Shown piece by piece: positions 23,932 through 32,443 of a stretch of DNA of 64,000 nt; position 1 is the first letter of the stretch; every line of letters starts with the position of its first letter. Where the stretch lies: the NCBI RefSeq assembly GCF_018388425.1, contig NZ_CP074406.1:2604001-2668000 (forward strand), written 5' to 3'. This stretch comes from Nocardioides faecalis (GTDB taxonomy: Bacteria > Actinomycetota > Actinomycetes > Propionibacteriales > Nocardioidaceae). The notes beneath the pieces were generated by a model. The model did no database searches, was not told where the DNA came from, and saw nothing but the letters and a program-made list of their open reading frames with translations. The position numbers and the translations under genes were made by a program.

Positions 23932-26874
23932 CTACTGCGCGTCGCGCTGGTTGGCCAGCTTCACAGCCTTCTGCACGGCCTTCTCGGCGATCTCGAGCTG
24001 CGCTGCCCACTCCGCGGTGTCGTTTTCGGCCTGCGCCTCCTGCGCCGCGGTGAAGGCCTCGTCGGCCTCCTTCAGCGCCGCAGCGATCTGCTCGTCGATG
24101 CTGACCGGCTCCGCCGGGGTCTGCGGCTCCTCACCGTCGGGCTCCTCGGCTCCGCCCTCGTTCTCCGGCGCCGGCGCCGGGACCCCCTCGAGGTCGACGT
24201 CCAGGGCGTCGGCGAGCGCCAACGGCAGGTTGCGCTCGATGCCGACGCTCTCGCCGTACTTGACGATGACGTACTGCAGGATCGGGAACGCCGAGGCGCC
24301 GGTGGTGCGCACCGCGTAGACGGGCTGGATGTAGATCAGCCCACCGTCGACCGGCAGCGTGAGCAGGTTGCCGAACCTCGGCGGCGTGGCGCCCTGCACC
24401 CGATAGGCGGTCAGCGCGTCGACCACCTTGTCGTCCTGCTGCATCTGGTTGGCGACCTGGCCCGGGCCCGGCGCGTTGGCGTCGGTCATCTCCAGCAGCC
24501 GCAGCTTGCCGAAGTTCTCCGACGTCGCGTCCGAGTTCACCTGCAGGTACGACGCCAGCGTCCCCTTGCCGCGCGGCACGAACACCGAGGTCAGCGACCA
24601 GTCGTTGGTGTTGTCCACCCCGGTCGAGAACAGCCGGTACGGCGGCTGGAACACCGGGCGCGCCGCGTTCGGGTCCTCCGGGACCTCCCAGCGGTTGTTG
24701 GCCTGGTAGAACTCACCGGCGTTCGTGACGTGGTACTTGGCGAGCTGGTAGCGCTGCACCTTGAACATGTCCTCGGGGTAGCGCAGGTGCTCCATGAGCT
24801 GGTCGGGGATCTCCGACTTGGCCTTGACCACGTCGGGGAAGACCTTCATCCACGTCTTGAGGATGGGGTCCTCGGTGTCCCACTCGTAGACGGTGACCGT
24901 GCCGTCGTAGGCATCGACCGTCGCCTTCACCGCCGAGCGCATGTAGTTGATCTCGTCGGTGGGCAGCGTCTGCAGCCCGGTCTCCTGCTGCAGGGAGTCG
25001 TCGATCATGTCGTCGAAGGACTCCCGCTGGGAGTTCGGGTAGCGGTCGGTGGTGGTGTAGCCGTCGATGATCCACTGGATCTTGCCGTCGACGACCGCCG
25101 GGTAGGGGTCGCCGTCGACGGTCAGCCAGGGCGCGACCCGCTCGAGCCGCTCGACCGGGTTGCGGTTGTAGAGCACCTTGGAGTTCTCGTTGACCCGGCC
25201 CGAGAGCAGGAAGTTCGGCTCGCCGAACTTGATGGCGTACATGAGCTGGTTGAAGGTGCTGCCGACCGGCACCCCGCCCTTGCCGTCGTACGTCGTGCGC
25301 TGGTCGCCCTCGTCGCTGTCGGTGTCGGCCAAGCCGAGCTCGACGTGGTCGGAGTCCGCGCTGGCCTTGCCCACGACGGAGTACGTCGGGCTCGACTCGC
25401 CGTAGTAGACGCGGGTCTCGAACTCCTCGCGCTCGGTGAGCGCCTTGCCGCCCTCGGTGCCCTCGCCGGCGATGCCCTCGGCCCACACGATGCGCCCGTT
25501 GACCTCGCTCGGCGAGATCCGGTTGGCGTAGGCGGCGATCAGGCCCTCACCGTGGGTGTAGACGGTGTGCAGGTTCGACCAGTTCTGGTCCGAGGCGTTG
25601 ATCCCGGACTGGTCGAGCTCCCGCACGCCGAGCACCAGCGGGACCTCCTCGCCGTTGATCGTGTAGCGGTCCACGTCCAGCACCTCGGGCACCGAGTAGT
25701 AGGCCCGCACCTGCTGGCGCTGCTGGAAGGTCTCGCGCACCTGCAGCGGGTCGACGACCGGCACGTTGGTGAGCTGGCCAAGCACGCTGGCGCCCTGCTC
25801 GCGGGTGGGCTCGCCGCTCGGGATCCCCTGGTAGGGGGCGCTCTCCACGGAGTCCAGACCGTATGCCGTGCGCGTGGCGTCGATGTTGGCCTTGATGTAG
25901 CTGTTCTCCTTGTCGGCCTCCGACGGCTTGACCTGGAAGTTCTGCACGATGGCGGGCCAGATCATGCCGAGCAGGACGGCGGACAGGGCGAGCAGCGCGA
26001 GGCCCACCGACGGCAGCTGCCAGGTGCGGCGCCACACGTTGAGGAAGAACAACAGCGCGCAGATCAGCGCGACCGCGACCAGGATGTTGCGCGCGGGCAG
26101 CACCGCGTTCTCGGCGGTGAAGTTCATGCCGGTGAACAGCCGGTGGTCCTGGGTGACCAGGTCGTAGCGGCCGAGGAAGTAGTCCACGGACTTGGCGAGC
26201 ACGAAGGTGCCGACCAGCACGGACAGCTGCACCTGCGCGGCGCCGGAGAGCCGGTCGCGGGACTGCTGCAGCCGGATGCCGCCGTACAGGTAGTGCACGA
26301 CCGCGGCGGCGATCAGCGACACGATCGCGGCCGCCATCGCGAAGTCGACCAGGTAGTTCCACCACGGCAGCTCGAAGACGTAGAAGCCGATGTCCTTCTT
26401 GAAGTAGGCGTCCTTGTCGCCGAACGACTCGGCGTTGCGCCACATCAGGAACTGGCGCCAGTGCCCGATCGCGGAGGTGCCGGCGAAGATGCCGATGACG
26501 GCGGCGACGCCGCCGAGCAGCCACCCGCGGATGGGGGTGACCGCGTCGCGGTACCGGTCGACGCTGCCGTCCACGCCGGGCATCCGGAACAGCGGCCGGT
26601 ATCGGTAGGCCAAGTACATGTTGAGCGCGACCACACCGCCCATGAGCAGCGCGAACACCACGAAGAGACCCACCCGGGTCCACAGCATGGTGCTGAACAC
26701 GCTGCCGTAGCCGACCTCCTTGAACCACAGCCGGTCGGTGTAGATCGACGCGAACGCGGTGAGCAGGAAGAAGCCGACCACCAGCACGACGCCGGTGATC
26801 ACCAGCGCCTTGGCACGACGTCCCGGCCGCTCCGGTGCGGGCCGGGCCGGCTCTTCGTCGAACAGGTCACTCAT
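23932..26874 (-). CDS. UPF0182 family large membrane protein
   Basis: The protein is 980 aa with about seven N-terminal membrane helices and a large extracytoplasmic domain, ending in an acidic/Ala-rich tail (EEPDGEEPQTPAEPVS). Family-specific segments are LWFKEVGYGSVFSTMLWTR, VNRNPVERLERVAPWLTVD-like NRNPVERLERVAPW, and GGLIYIQPVYA. UPF0182 (COG1615) is widespread in actinobacteria and its function is unknown. Its ATG overlaps the stop of the PPA1309-family gene by eight bases. Confidence 0.95.
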   Translation of the reverse strand: MSDLFDEEPARPAPERPGRRAKALVITGVVLVVGFFLLTAFASIYTDRLWFKEVGYGSVFSTMLWTRVGLFVVFALLMGGVVALNMYLAYRYRPLFRMPGVDGSVDRYRDAVTPIRGWLLGGVAAVIGIFAGTSAIGHWRQFLMWRNAESFGDKDAYFKKDIGFYVFELPWWNYLVDFAMAAAIVSLIAAAVVHYLYGGIRLQQSRDRLSGAAQVQLSVLVGTFVLAKSVDYFLGRYDLVTQDHRLFTGMNFTAENAVLPARNILVAVALICALLFFLNVWRRTWQLPSVGLALLALSAVLLGMIWPAIVQNFQVKPSEADKENSYIKANIDATRTAYGLDSVESAPYQGIPSGEPTREQGASVLGQLTNVPVVDPLQVRETFQQRQQVRAYYSVPEVLDVDRYTINGEEVPLVLGVRELDQSGINASDQNWSNLHTVYTHGEGLIAAYANRISPSEVNGRIVWAEGIAGEGTEGGKALTEREEFETRVYYGESSPTYSVVGKASADSDHVELGLADTDSDEGDQRTTYDGKGGVPVGSTFNQLMYAIKFGEPNFLLSGRVNENSKVLYNRNPVERLERVAPWLTVDGDPYPAVVDGKIQWIIDGYTTTDRYPNSQRESFDDMIDDSLQQETGLQTLPTDEINYMRSAVKATVDAYDGTVTVYEWDTEDPILKTWMKVFPDVVKAKSEIPDQLMEHLRYPEDMFKVQRYQLAKYHVTNAGEFYQANNRWEVPEDPNAARPVFQPPYRLFSTGVDNTNDWSLTSVFVPRGKGTLASYLQVNSDATSENFGKLRLLEMTDANAPGPGQVANQMQQDDKVVDALTAYRVQGATPPRFGNLLTLPVDGGLIYIQPVYAVRTTGASAFPILQYVIVKYGESVGIERNLPLALADALDVDLEGVPAPAPENEGGAEEPDGEEPQTPAEPVSIDEQIAAALKEADEAFTAAQEAQAENDTAEWAAQLEIAEKAVQKAVKLANQRDAQ

Positions 26875-27445
26875 CGTCGCCGCCCACGGTCTCGTCCTCC
26901 ACGATCTCGTCGTCCTGCAAGGTGCCTCGCACCAGCTCGAGCAGACCGGGGACGATGTCGACCCCGCCCATCACCGAGCTGTCGTCGTCGTTGCTGCGTG
27001 TGCGCAGAGCGCAGTACGTCGCACCCGAGCGCACCGCGCCGGCGACGATACGAACATCCTGCGCGTCGGGGTGCTCGCGCGCGAATTCCTGGGCCGCGTA
27101 GGGGTCCTCGGGCACGTCGCCCTCGGCGGCCGGCGGCAGCACCAGCCGCTCCACCACCGCGACGCAGCCGATGATGACCTCGGGCCAGGCGATGCTGAGC
27201 AGCGCCTCCTCGAGCTCCATGCCCTCGGGCAGCTCGTCCTGCTCGATCGGGGTGAGCGAGCCGCGCTCACGCGGCGAGTCCAGCCCGAGCTGGGCCGCCA
27301 GCTCAGGCTGGGTCTCGACGATGTGCGCGGTGTCCACGAGCGCGTAGAGCCGCGCCGGCTGGTCCCAGCCGGCGGAGGCCACGTGCTTCTCCACCTCGAG
27401 TACGGCGGCCGCGAGGGCCAGGTCGACATCCAGCTCGTAGTCCAT
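26867..27445 (-). CDS. PPA1309 family protein
   Basis: The 192-aa acidic, soluble protein (MDYELDVDLALAAAVLEVE start; central LPEGMELEEALLSIAWPE; ending in an Asp/Glu-rich tail) matches the PPA1309 family named from Cutibacterium acnes. Its function is unknown. It sits, as usual, between UPF0182 and the PDZ protease gene, and overlaps the UPF0182 start, so the two are co-translated. Confidence 0.88.
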   Translation of the reverse strand: MDYELDVDLALAAAVLEVEKHVASAGWDQPARLYALVDTAHIVETQPELAAQLGLDSPRERGSLTPIEQDELPEGMELEEALLSIAWPEVIIGCVAVVERLVLPPAAEGDVPEDPYAAQEFAREHPDAQDVRIVAGAVRSGATYCALRTRSNDDDSSVMGGVDIVPGLLELVRGTLQDDEIVEDETVGGDDE

Positions 27446-27486
27446 GGGGCTTCGTTGCTCGTCTCGGTCGGCAGCGGGGTGGGTCC

Positions 27487-27505
27487 TGCGTCAGATTCTG
27501 ACGCA
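27487..27505. promoter_or_regulatory. perfect 19-base palindrome, possible operator
   Basis: TGCGTCAGA-T-TCTGACGCA lies 41 bases upstream of the PPA1309-family start and just after the PDZ protease stop. Perfect dyad symmetry with a one-base centre suits a dimeric regulator better than a terminator. The regulator is unknown. Confidence 0.45.
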
Positions 27506-27520
27506 ACGCGGGCGGTGGGC

Positions 27521-28558
27521 TCAGCAGGCGGGGAGCTCCGCCTCGGGGTCCTTGGTCCAGGTCTCCAGCGCGAGCCGGGCATCGTGCACGGTGGTGACCT
27601 TGACCAGGCGCAGGTCGGGGCCGAGCCCTTCGACGTCGCCGCAGTTGGCCGGCGGCACCAAGAACAGCTCCGCGCCGGCCTCCTCGGCGCCGGCGATCTT
27701 CTGCTGGATGCCGCCGATGGGCCGCACGGAGCCGTCGGCGGTGATCTCGCCGGTGCCGGCCACGGTGGCGCCGCCGGTGAGCGAGCCCGGCGTCAGCGTG
27801 TCGTAGATGGCGAGCGCGAACATGAGCCCGGCACTGGGGCCACCGACGTTGGGGTCCACCCGCAGCTTGATCTCGAAGGGGAACTCATAGCCCAGCCCCA
27901 CCGAGACCCCGACCCGCGGCTTGTCGTCCTCGACCTCCGGCTTGACCCGGACCGTGAGCTGGCGCCCGTCGCGCAGGATCTTGAACTCGACCAGGCTGCC
28001 GTCGGCGTGCTTGGCGACGGCGTCGACGACGTCGGCGGGCTTGGTCACCGGCTCGCCGTCGACCTCCTTGAAGATGTCGCCGGGCAGCAGGCGTCCCTGC
28101 GCCGGACCGTCCTCCTCCACCGCGGCCACGCGCACCGCGGTGGGCACCTTGGTGCCGATCTCGGCGAGGGCGACCGCCTTCGCGGTGTCCTGGGAGGTCG
28201 ACATCTGGATCGCGCCCTCGGCCTCCTCCTGCTCGGCGGTGGAGTCCGGCGGGTGCACGAGGTCGTACGGCACGATCGCCTTGTCGGGGTCCAACCAGCG
28301 CGACATGGCCTCGCCGAGGGAGAGCTTCTCGCCGTACCCGGAGGCGACCACAGTGGTGAACCGGATCTGGCCGTCGTCGTAGTACGCCTTGTGGCCGTCG
28401 ACCTGGATCAGCTCGGCGTTGTCGGAGTCCTTGCCGAGGATGTCGAAGGTCGGCCCCGGGCTGTAGGAGGCGTACGGCAGCGGCACGGCCAGCGCGACGC
28501 CGCCCAGGATCAGCACCAACGGCCCCGCGATGCACGCGGCGATCAGGCGCTGGTTCAT
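27521..28558 (-). CDS. PDZ and Lon-like (S16) membrane protease, YlbL family
   Basis: The 345-aa protein has an N-terminal membrane helix (IAGPLVLILGGVALAVPL), a PDZ domain (GPAQGRLLPGDIFKEVDGEPV) and an S16 protease domain with catalytic Ser in GGPSAGLMFAL and Lys in GGIQQKIAGA. ATG 28558 follows AGAAGGTAGG and begins right before the helix. Such proteins degrade or process envelope proteins on the outer face of the membrane; YlbL of Bacillus is involved in cell-division control. No direct neighbour explains the substrate. Confidence 0.9.
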   Translation of the reverse strand: MNQRLIAACIAGPLVLILGGVALAVPLPYASYSPGPTFDILGKDSDNAELIQVDGHKAYYDDGQIRFTTVVASGYGEKLSLGEAMSRWLDPDKAIVPYDLVHPPDSTAEQEEAEGAIQMSTSQDTAKAVALAEIGTKVPTAVRVAAVEEDGPAQGRLLPGDIFKEVDGEPVTKPADVVDAVAKHADGSLVEFKILRDGRQLTVRVKPEVEDDKPRVGVSVGLGYEFPFEIKLRVDPNVGGPSAGLMFALAIYDTLTPGSLTGGATVAGTGEITADGSVRPIGGIQQKIAGAEEAGAELFLVPPANCGDVEGLGPDLRLVKVTTVHDARLALETWTKDPEAELPAC

Positions 28559-28615
28559 GGCGCCTACCTTCTCAGACCCGGCCAACGGCCCCGGCGCCCA
28601 GGTCAGGGCGCGGGG

Positions 28616-28939
28616 TCAGGAGGCGCGCCGGCCGTCGGCGGCGTCCCGGGCCCCGGCGTCGCGGGCCTCGGCGCCCTCGACCGAGCCTGGGATGACCACC
28701 GGACGCATCCGGGAGGTGCGCACGGCCACGCCGGAGGCGCGTTGCGGCGCCGGTCGCGGTGCGGCGTAGCCCGGCTTGGAGCGCGGCTCGCGGGACAGCG
28801 CCTCGCCGAGGCGGCGGGCGGCCTCCTCGCGGCTCTCGTGGGTAATCGCTGTGCGGCTCTCGCGGCCCCACCACGCCACCCACGCCATCGAGGCGAGGGT
28901 CAGGGCGGCGGCCGGCAGCAGCCAGAGCAGGATCTCCAC
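28616..28939 (-). CDS. small single-helix membrane protein
   Basis: The 107-aa product has an N-terminal membrane helix (EILLWLLPAAALTLASMAWVAWW) and a hydrophilic, arginine-rich cytoplasmic tail. GTG 28939 is placed at the start of the helix; no strong ribosome site is visible. It lies between moaE and the PDZ protease on the same strand. The family is not recognised. Confidence 0.65.
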   Translation of the reverse strand: MEILLWLLPAAALTLASMAWVAWWGRESRTAITHESREEAARRLGEALSREPRSKPGYAAPRPAPQRASGVAVRTSRMRPVVIPGSVEGAEARDAGARDAADGRRAS

Positions 28940-28994
28940 ACCGCGAGGGTAGGTCGACCACGACGGTCGATGGGTGAGGACACGCCCGGTCGAG

Positions 28995-29423
28995 CTAGGG
29001 AGCGCCGACCCACTCCTCGGTGCCGTCGGCGAACCGCTGGTGCTTCCAGATCGGCACCTCGGCCTTGAGGGTGTCGATGAGCGCCCGACTGGCGTCGAAG
29101 GAGGAGCCGCGGTGCCCGGCGGTGGTGGCGACGACGACCGCCAGGTCACCGATGTCGAGGTCGCCGACGCGGTGCACCGCCGCGACGCCGGTGACGTCGT
29201 GCTCGGTGCCGACCCGCTCGCAGACCTCCTCGAGGCGCTGCAGCGCGCTGGGGTGGGCCGAGTACGACAGGCCCACCACGCCCTTGCCCCCGTCGTGGTC
29301 GCGGACCCGGCCCACGAAGAGCACGAGCCCGCCGGACGCCGGGTCGTCGAGGCTGTCCAGGACCTCGGTGACCGACAGCGGCCGGTCCGAGATGGCGACG
29401 GCGCGCACCGCGGGATGGGTCAT
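28995..29423 (-). CDS. moaE: molybdopterin synthase catalytic subunit MoaE
   Basis: The 142-aa protein converts precursor Z to molybdopterin together with MoaD. Signature pieces are LVLFVGRVRDHDGG, LSYSAHPSALQRLEE, VHRVGDLDIGD, TTAGHRGSSFDA and the active-site lysines in LKAEVPIWKHQ. The length is normal. No moaD or other Mo-cofactor gene is adjacent; moeZ lies 23 kb away. Confidence 0.95.
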   Translation of the reverse strand: MTHPAVRAVAISDRPLSVTEVLDSLDDPASGGLVLFVGRVRDHDGGKGVVGLSYSAHPSALQRLEEVCERVGTEHDVTGVAAVHRVGDLDIGDLAVVVATTAGHRGSSFDASRALIDTLKAEVPIWKHQRFADGTEEWVGAP

Positions 29424-29456
29424 GGGGGCACTCTAGGACGCTGCGGCGCACCCCGC

Positions 29457-29552
29457 GCCGGACACCGCGCCAGGCACTGCGCCGGACACCGCGCCAGGCA
29501 CTGCGCCGGACACCGCGCCAGGCACTGCGCCGGACACCGCGCCAGGCACTGC
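29457..29552. repeat. 24-bp tandem repeat, four units
   Basis: Four perfect copies of GCCGGACACCGCGCCAGGCACTGC (unit length 24, itself two related 12-mers) start at 29457, 29481, 29505 and 29529, followed by a degenerate fifth. They sit in the divergent intergenic region between moaE and the DUF2342 gene. Confidence 0.9.
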
Positions 29553-29654
29553 GCCGGGCACGTGGCCGGACACGGCGGTGGGCGGGCGGCGCGGACCGCT
29601 CCCTGGGTCCCGGCCGGGATCCGCCCGGTTGGCCGAACGGCGTAGATTCGGAGC

Positions 29655-31115
29655 ATGACGAACAACCCGGGCGAGCCTGGCGACGACCAGCCGAACCCGT
29701 TCAAGGGCACCCCGTTCGAGCACCTCTTCGACTCCCTGGGCGGCGCGTTCGGCGGCGCCGGCCTGCCCGGCGGCCTCGGCGCGCTCGGCGGCTTCGGTGG
29801 TCCGGGCGGCCCCGGTGGCCCCGGCGGCATGGACTTCCTGGCCCAGCTGCAGTCGCTGATGCAGCCCTACGACGGCCCGCTGAACTGGAAGGCCGCCGAC
29901 GACATCGCCCGCCGCGAGATCGCGACGAAACCGGACCCCACCCCCGGCTCCCGTGACGCGGACCGGTTCGCCGACGCGGTCCGGCTGGCCGACCACTGGC
30001 TCGACGCCGCCACCGAGTTCCCCTCCGGGGTCACCACCACCGCGGTGTGGAGCCGCGCGGAGTGGCTCGTCGAGACGCAGCCGGTGTGGAAGGTCCTCGT
30101 GGAGCCCGTCGCCGCGCGGTCGGTGACCAGCCTCTCCGCCGGGCTGCCCGAGGAGATGCGCGCCGCGGCCGGGCCGCTCGTCGGCCTCATCGGCCAGGCG
30201 GTCGGCGGCATGCTGGCCATGCAGATCGGCCAGGCGCTCGGCGGGCTCGCCGGCGAGGTGCTCACCGCCTCCGACATCGGCCTGCCGCTGGGCGCGCCCG
30301 GCAAGGCGGCGATGGTGCTCAGCAACGTGCAGGCGTTCGCCGAGGGGCTCGACGTCGGCGAGGACGACGTCGTGCTCTACCTGGCGCTGCGCGAGGCCGC
30401 CCACCAGCGGCTCTTCGCGCACGTGCCGTGGCTGCGCGAGCACCTCATCGGCGCCGTCACCGACTACGCCCGCGGGCTGGAGATCAACGCCCAGCAGATG
30501 CAGGAGCGGATGCAGGAGCAGCTGCGCAACATCGACCCCACCAACCTGGAGTCGATGCAGAGCCTGCTCGAGGGCGGCCTGTTCGACCCGCCGCGCACCG
30601 AGGCCCAGACCGCCGCCCTGTCCCGGCTGGAGATCGCCCTGGCTCTCGTCGAGGGCTGGGTCGACGAGGTCGTGGGGCAGGCCACCCGGGACCGGATGCC
30701 GGCCGCAACCAAGCTTCGCGAGGCGGTACGACGTCGCCGGGCCGCCGGCGGTCCGGCCGAGCAGACCTTCGCCGCGCTCGTCGGCCTCGAGCTGCGCCCG
30801 CGTCGGCTGCGCGACGCCTCCACCCTGTGGGGCGGCCTGCGCACCCGCGCCGGCGACGAGGCCCGCGACGGCGTGTGGATGCACCCCGACCTGCTGCCCA
30901 CCGCGGCCGACCTGGACGACCCGCTGTCGTTCCGCGCCGACGCCACGGCCCCGGCGGAGCTCTCCGAGGACGACTTCGACGCCGAGCTGCGCAAGCTGCT
31001 CGAGGGTGGCCCCGCTGCCGGCGATCCGGAGGACTCCGACGGCTCCCAGGACGGCCCCGACGGCAGCACCGAGGACTCCGACGGCTCCGGCGGCCCCGAC
31101 GGCCCGCAGGGGTGA
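29655..31115 (+). CDS. zinc-dependent metalloprotease-like protein (DUF2342)
   Basis: The 486-aa protein has a glycine/proline-rich N-terminal region (residues about 30-60), then the DUF2342 core with the zinc-binding-like motif REAAHQRLF and a downstream ALVEGWVDEVV segment that supplies a third ligand position. Actinobacterial relatives are often annotated as F420-associated hydrolases, but activity is unproven. The C-terminus is an acidic Asp/Ser/Gly tail. The 24-bp repeats lie upstream. Confidence 0.88.
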   Translation: MTNNPGEPGDDQPNPFKGTPFEHLFDSLGGAFGGAGLPGGLGALGGFGGPGGPGGPGGMDFLAQLQSLMQPYDGPLNWKAADDIARREIATKPDPTPGSRDADRFADAVRLADHWLDAATEFPSGVTTTAVWSRAEWLVETQPVWKVLVEPVAARSVTSLSAGLPEEMRAAAGPLVGLIGQAVGGMLAMQIGQALGGLAGEVLTASDIGLPLGAPGKAAMVLSNVQAFAEGLDVGEDDVVLYLALREAAHQRLFAHVPWLREHLIGAVTDYARGLEINAQQMQERMQEQLRNIDPTNLESMQSLLEGGLFDPPRTEAQTAALSRLEIALALVEGWVDEVVGQATRDRMPAATKLREAVRRRRAAGGPAEQTFAALVGLELRPRRLRDASTLWGGLRTRAGDEARDGVWMHPDLLPTAADLDDPLSFRADATAPAELSEDDFDAELRKLLEGGPAAGDPEDSDGSQDGPDGSTEDSDGSGGPDGPQG

Positions 31116-31705
31116 GCCTGGCGCACGACGGCGCGGCGGTGCCCCCTGCCGCGCCGGCCGGGCCGGGCCTGCACGCGGACGCACTGACGACGCTGCGCGC
31201 CTGGGAGGCCACCGACGCGGGTCAGGAGGCGCTGCGGCAGCGGTTCGTCGCGCACCTGGAGTCGACACCGGACGGCATGTGGCGCTCGTCGTACCCCGAT
31301 CACCTGACGGCGGGCACCATCGTGCTGGCCGCGGACGGCACCCGGGTGCTGCTCAACCTGCACCGCAAGGCGCGGCGTTGGTTCGCCTTCGGCGGGCACG
31401 CGGAGCCCGGGGACCCGACCCTGTCCTCGGTGGCGCTGCGCGAGGCGCGTGAGGAGTCGGGCATCGCCGAGCTGGCCTTCCACCCGGTGCCGCTGCAGCT
31501 GGACGTGCACGTCGTGCCGTTCTGCGACCCTCGTGGCGGCGTGAGCCACCTGGACGTGCGCTACGCCGCGCTGGCCGGACCGGACGCCGTGGAGGTCACC
31601 AGCGAGGAGTCGCTGGCGCTGCGGTGGTGGCCGTTGGACGGTCTGCCCGAGCTCGAGCCGAGCATGCTCGCGCTGATCGCCGCGGCGCGCGACCTGCTTT
31701 GCTGA
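31112..31705 (+). CDS. Nudix hydrolase
   Basis: The 197-aa protein starts with GTG overlapping the DUF2342 stop (GTGA). It carries a Nudix box GHAEPGD...REAREESG in which Asp replaces the first Glu and the spacing is one residue longer than the consensus, a form seen in a subgroup beginning GGHxEPGD. It should hydrolyse a nucleoside diphosphate-linked compound; the substrate is unknown. Confidence 0.88.
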   Translation: MSLAHDGAAVPPAAPAGPGLHADALTTLRAWEATDAGQEALRQRFVAHLESTPDGMWRSSYPDHLTAGTIVLAADGTRVLLNLHRKARRWFAFGGHAEPGDPTLSSVALREAREESGIAELAFHPVPLQLDVHVVPFCDPRGGVSHLDVRYAALAGPDAVEVTSEESLALRWWPLDGLPELEPSMLALIAAARDLLC

Positions 31706-31753
31706 GCCGCCTCAACCGACCGTTTCAGCTGATCGCTTCAGTCGCCGCCCTCG

Positions 31754-32323
31754 TCAGTCGACGTCGTCGGCGAGCGGGAACAGGTCGTCGGACGGCGGCC
31801 TGGGGATCCGGGCGCCGTCCGACCAGCCGGCCAGGTAGCCCTTCGCCTTGTCCGCCTCGGGATAGTGCGCCACCCACCCCCAGAACCGGTCGTTGTGGTG
31901 CGGCTCGATCAGGTGGGCCAGCTCGTGCACGAGCACGTAGTCGATGACCCACTCCGGCATCCGCTGCAGCCGCTCCGAGAGCCGGATGCTGCGGTTGCTC
32001 GGCGTGCACGATCCCCAACGGGAACGCTGGTTGGCGACCCAGCGCACCGAGTCGGGAACCGCGAGCCCGCCCAGGTAGTCGTCGCTGAGGCGCTGGGCAC
32101 GCGTCATCAGCTCCGCGTCGCTCCACCGGCGCGGGCCGGCGTCGCGCAGCTCGCGCCGCTCGATCCGGGCGACCATTTTGCTGACCCAGGCCCGCTCCTC
32201 GGCCCCGGTGAGGTCGGCGGGCATCAGCACGACGATCGTGGTGCCCTCGCGGTAGGCGGTGACCGTACGGCGCCGCCGGGCGGAGCGGCGGATCTCCACC
32301 CGAGGCGGGGTCCGTGAGGTCAT
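31754..32323 (-). CDS. YgjP-like (M48/WLM type) metallopeptidase domain protein
   Basis: The 189-aa protein has the zinc motif HELAH followed by EPHHNDRFW and the upstream conserved SRWGSCTPSNRSIRLSERL region (positions about 101-120), typical of YgjP/DUF45 proteins. It is soluble. It is encoded convergently to the Nudix gene. Confidence 0.9.
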   Translation of the reverse strand: MTSRTPPRVEIRRSARRRRTVTAYREGTTIVVLMPADLTGAEERAWVSKMVARIERRELRDAGPRRWSDAELMTRAQRLSDDYLGGLAVPDSVRWVANQRSRWGSCTPSNRSIRLSERLQRMPEWVIDYVLVHELAHLIEPHHNDRFWGWVAHYPEADKAKGYLAGWSDGARIPRPPSDDLFPLADDVD

Positions 32324-32443
32324 GCCTTTGACCCTAGGGCCATCGCGCGCCGCGCGGTGGGACGTTGGTCACACCCGGGGTCACCCGGGGCGGGCGCCGA
32401 ACGAACCCGAACACCCGGCGGGCCGGCGCCACTCACGCCCAGG

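Noticed and set aside
23644..27174. 1176-codon plus-strand frame opposite UPF0182
   Set aside because: Its composition is that of an antisense shadow (Val/Gly/Arg/His-rich), and UPF0182 and PPA1309 on the minus strand are certain.
29457..29552. 24-bp repeats as a CRISPR array
   Set aside because: Units are directly adjacent with no unique spacers and no cas genes are near.
29433..31268. 611-codon minus-strand frame covering the 24-bp repeats and the DUF2342 gene
   Set aside because: The C-terminal CPAQCLARC-like repeats are just the translated 24-bp repeat and the rest mirrors DUF2342.
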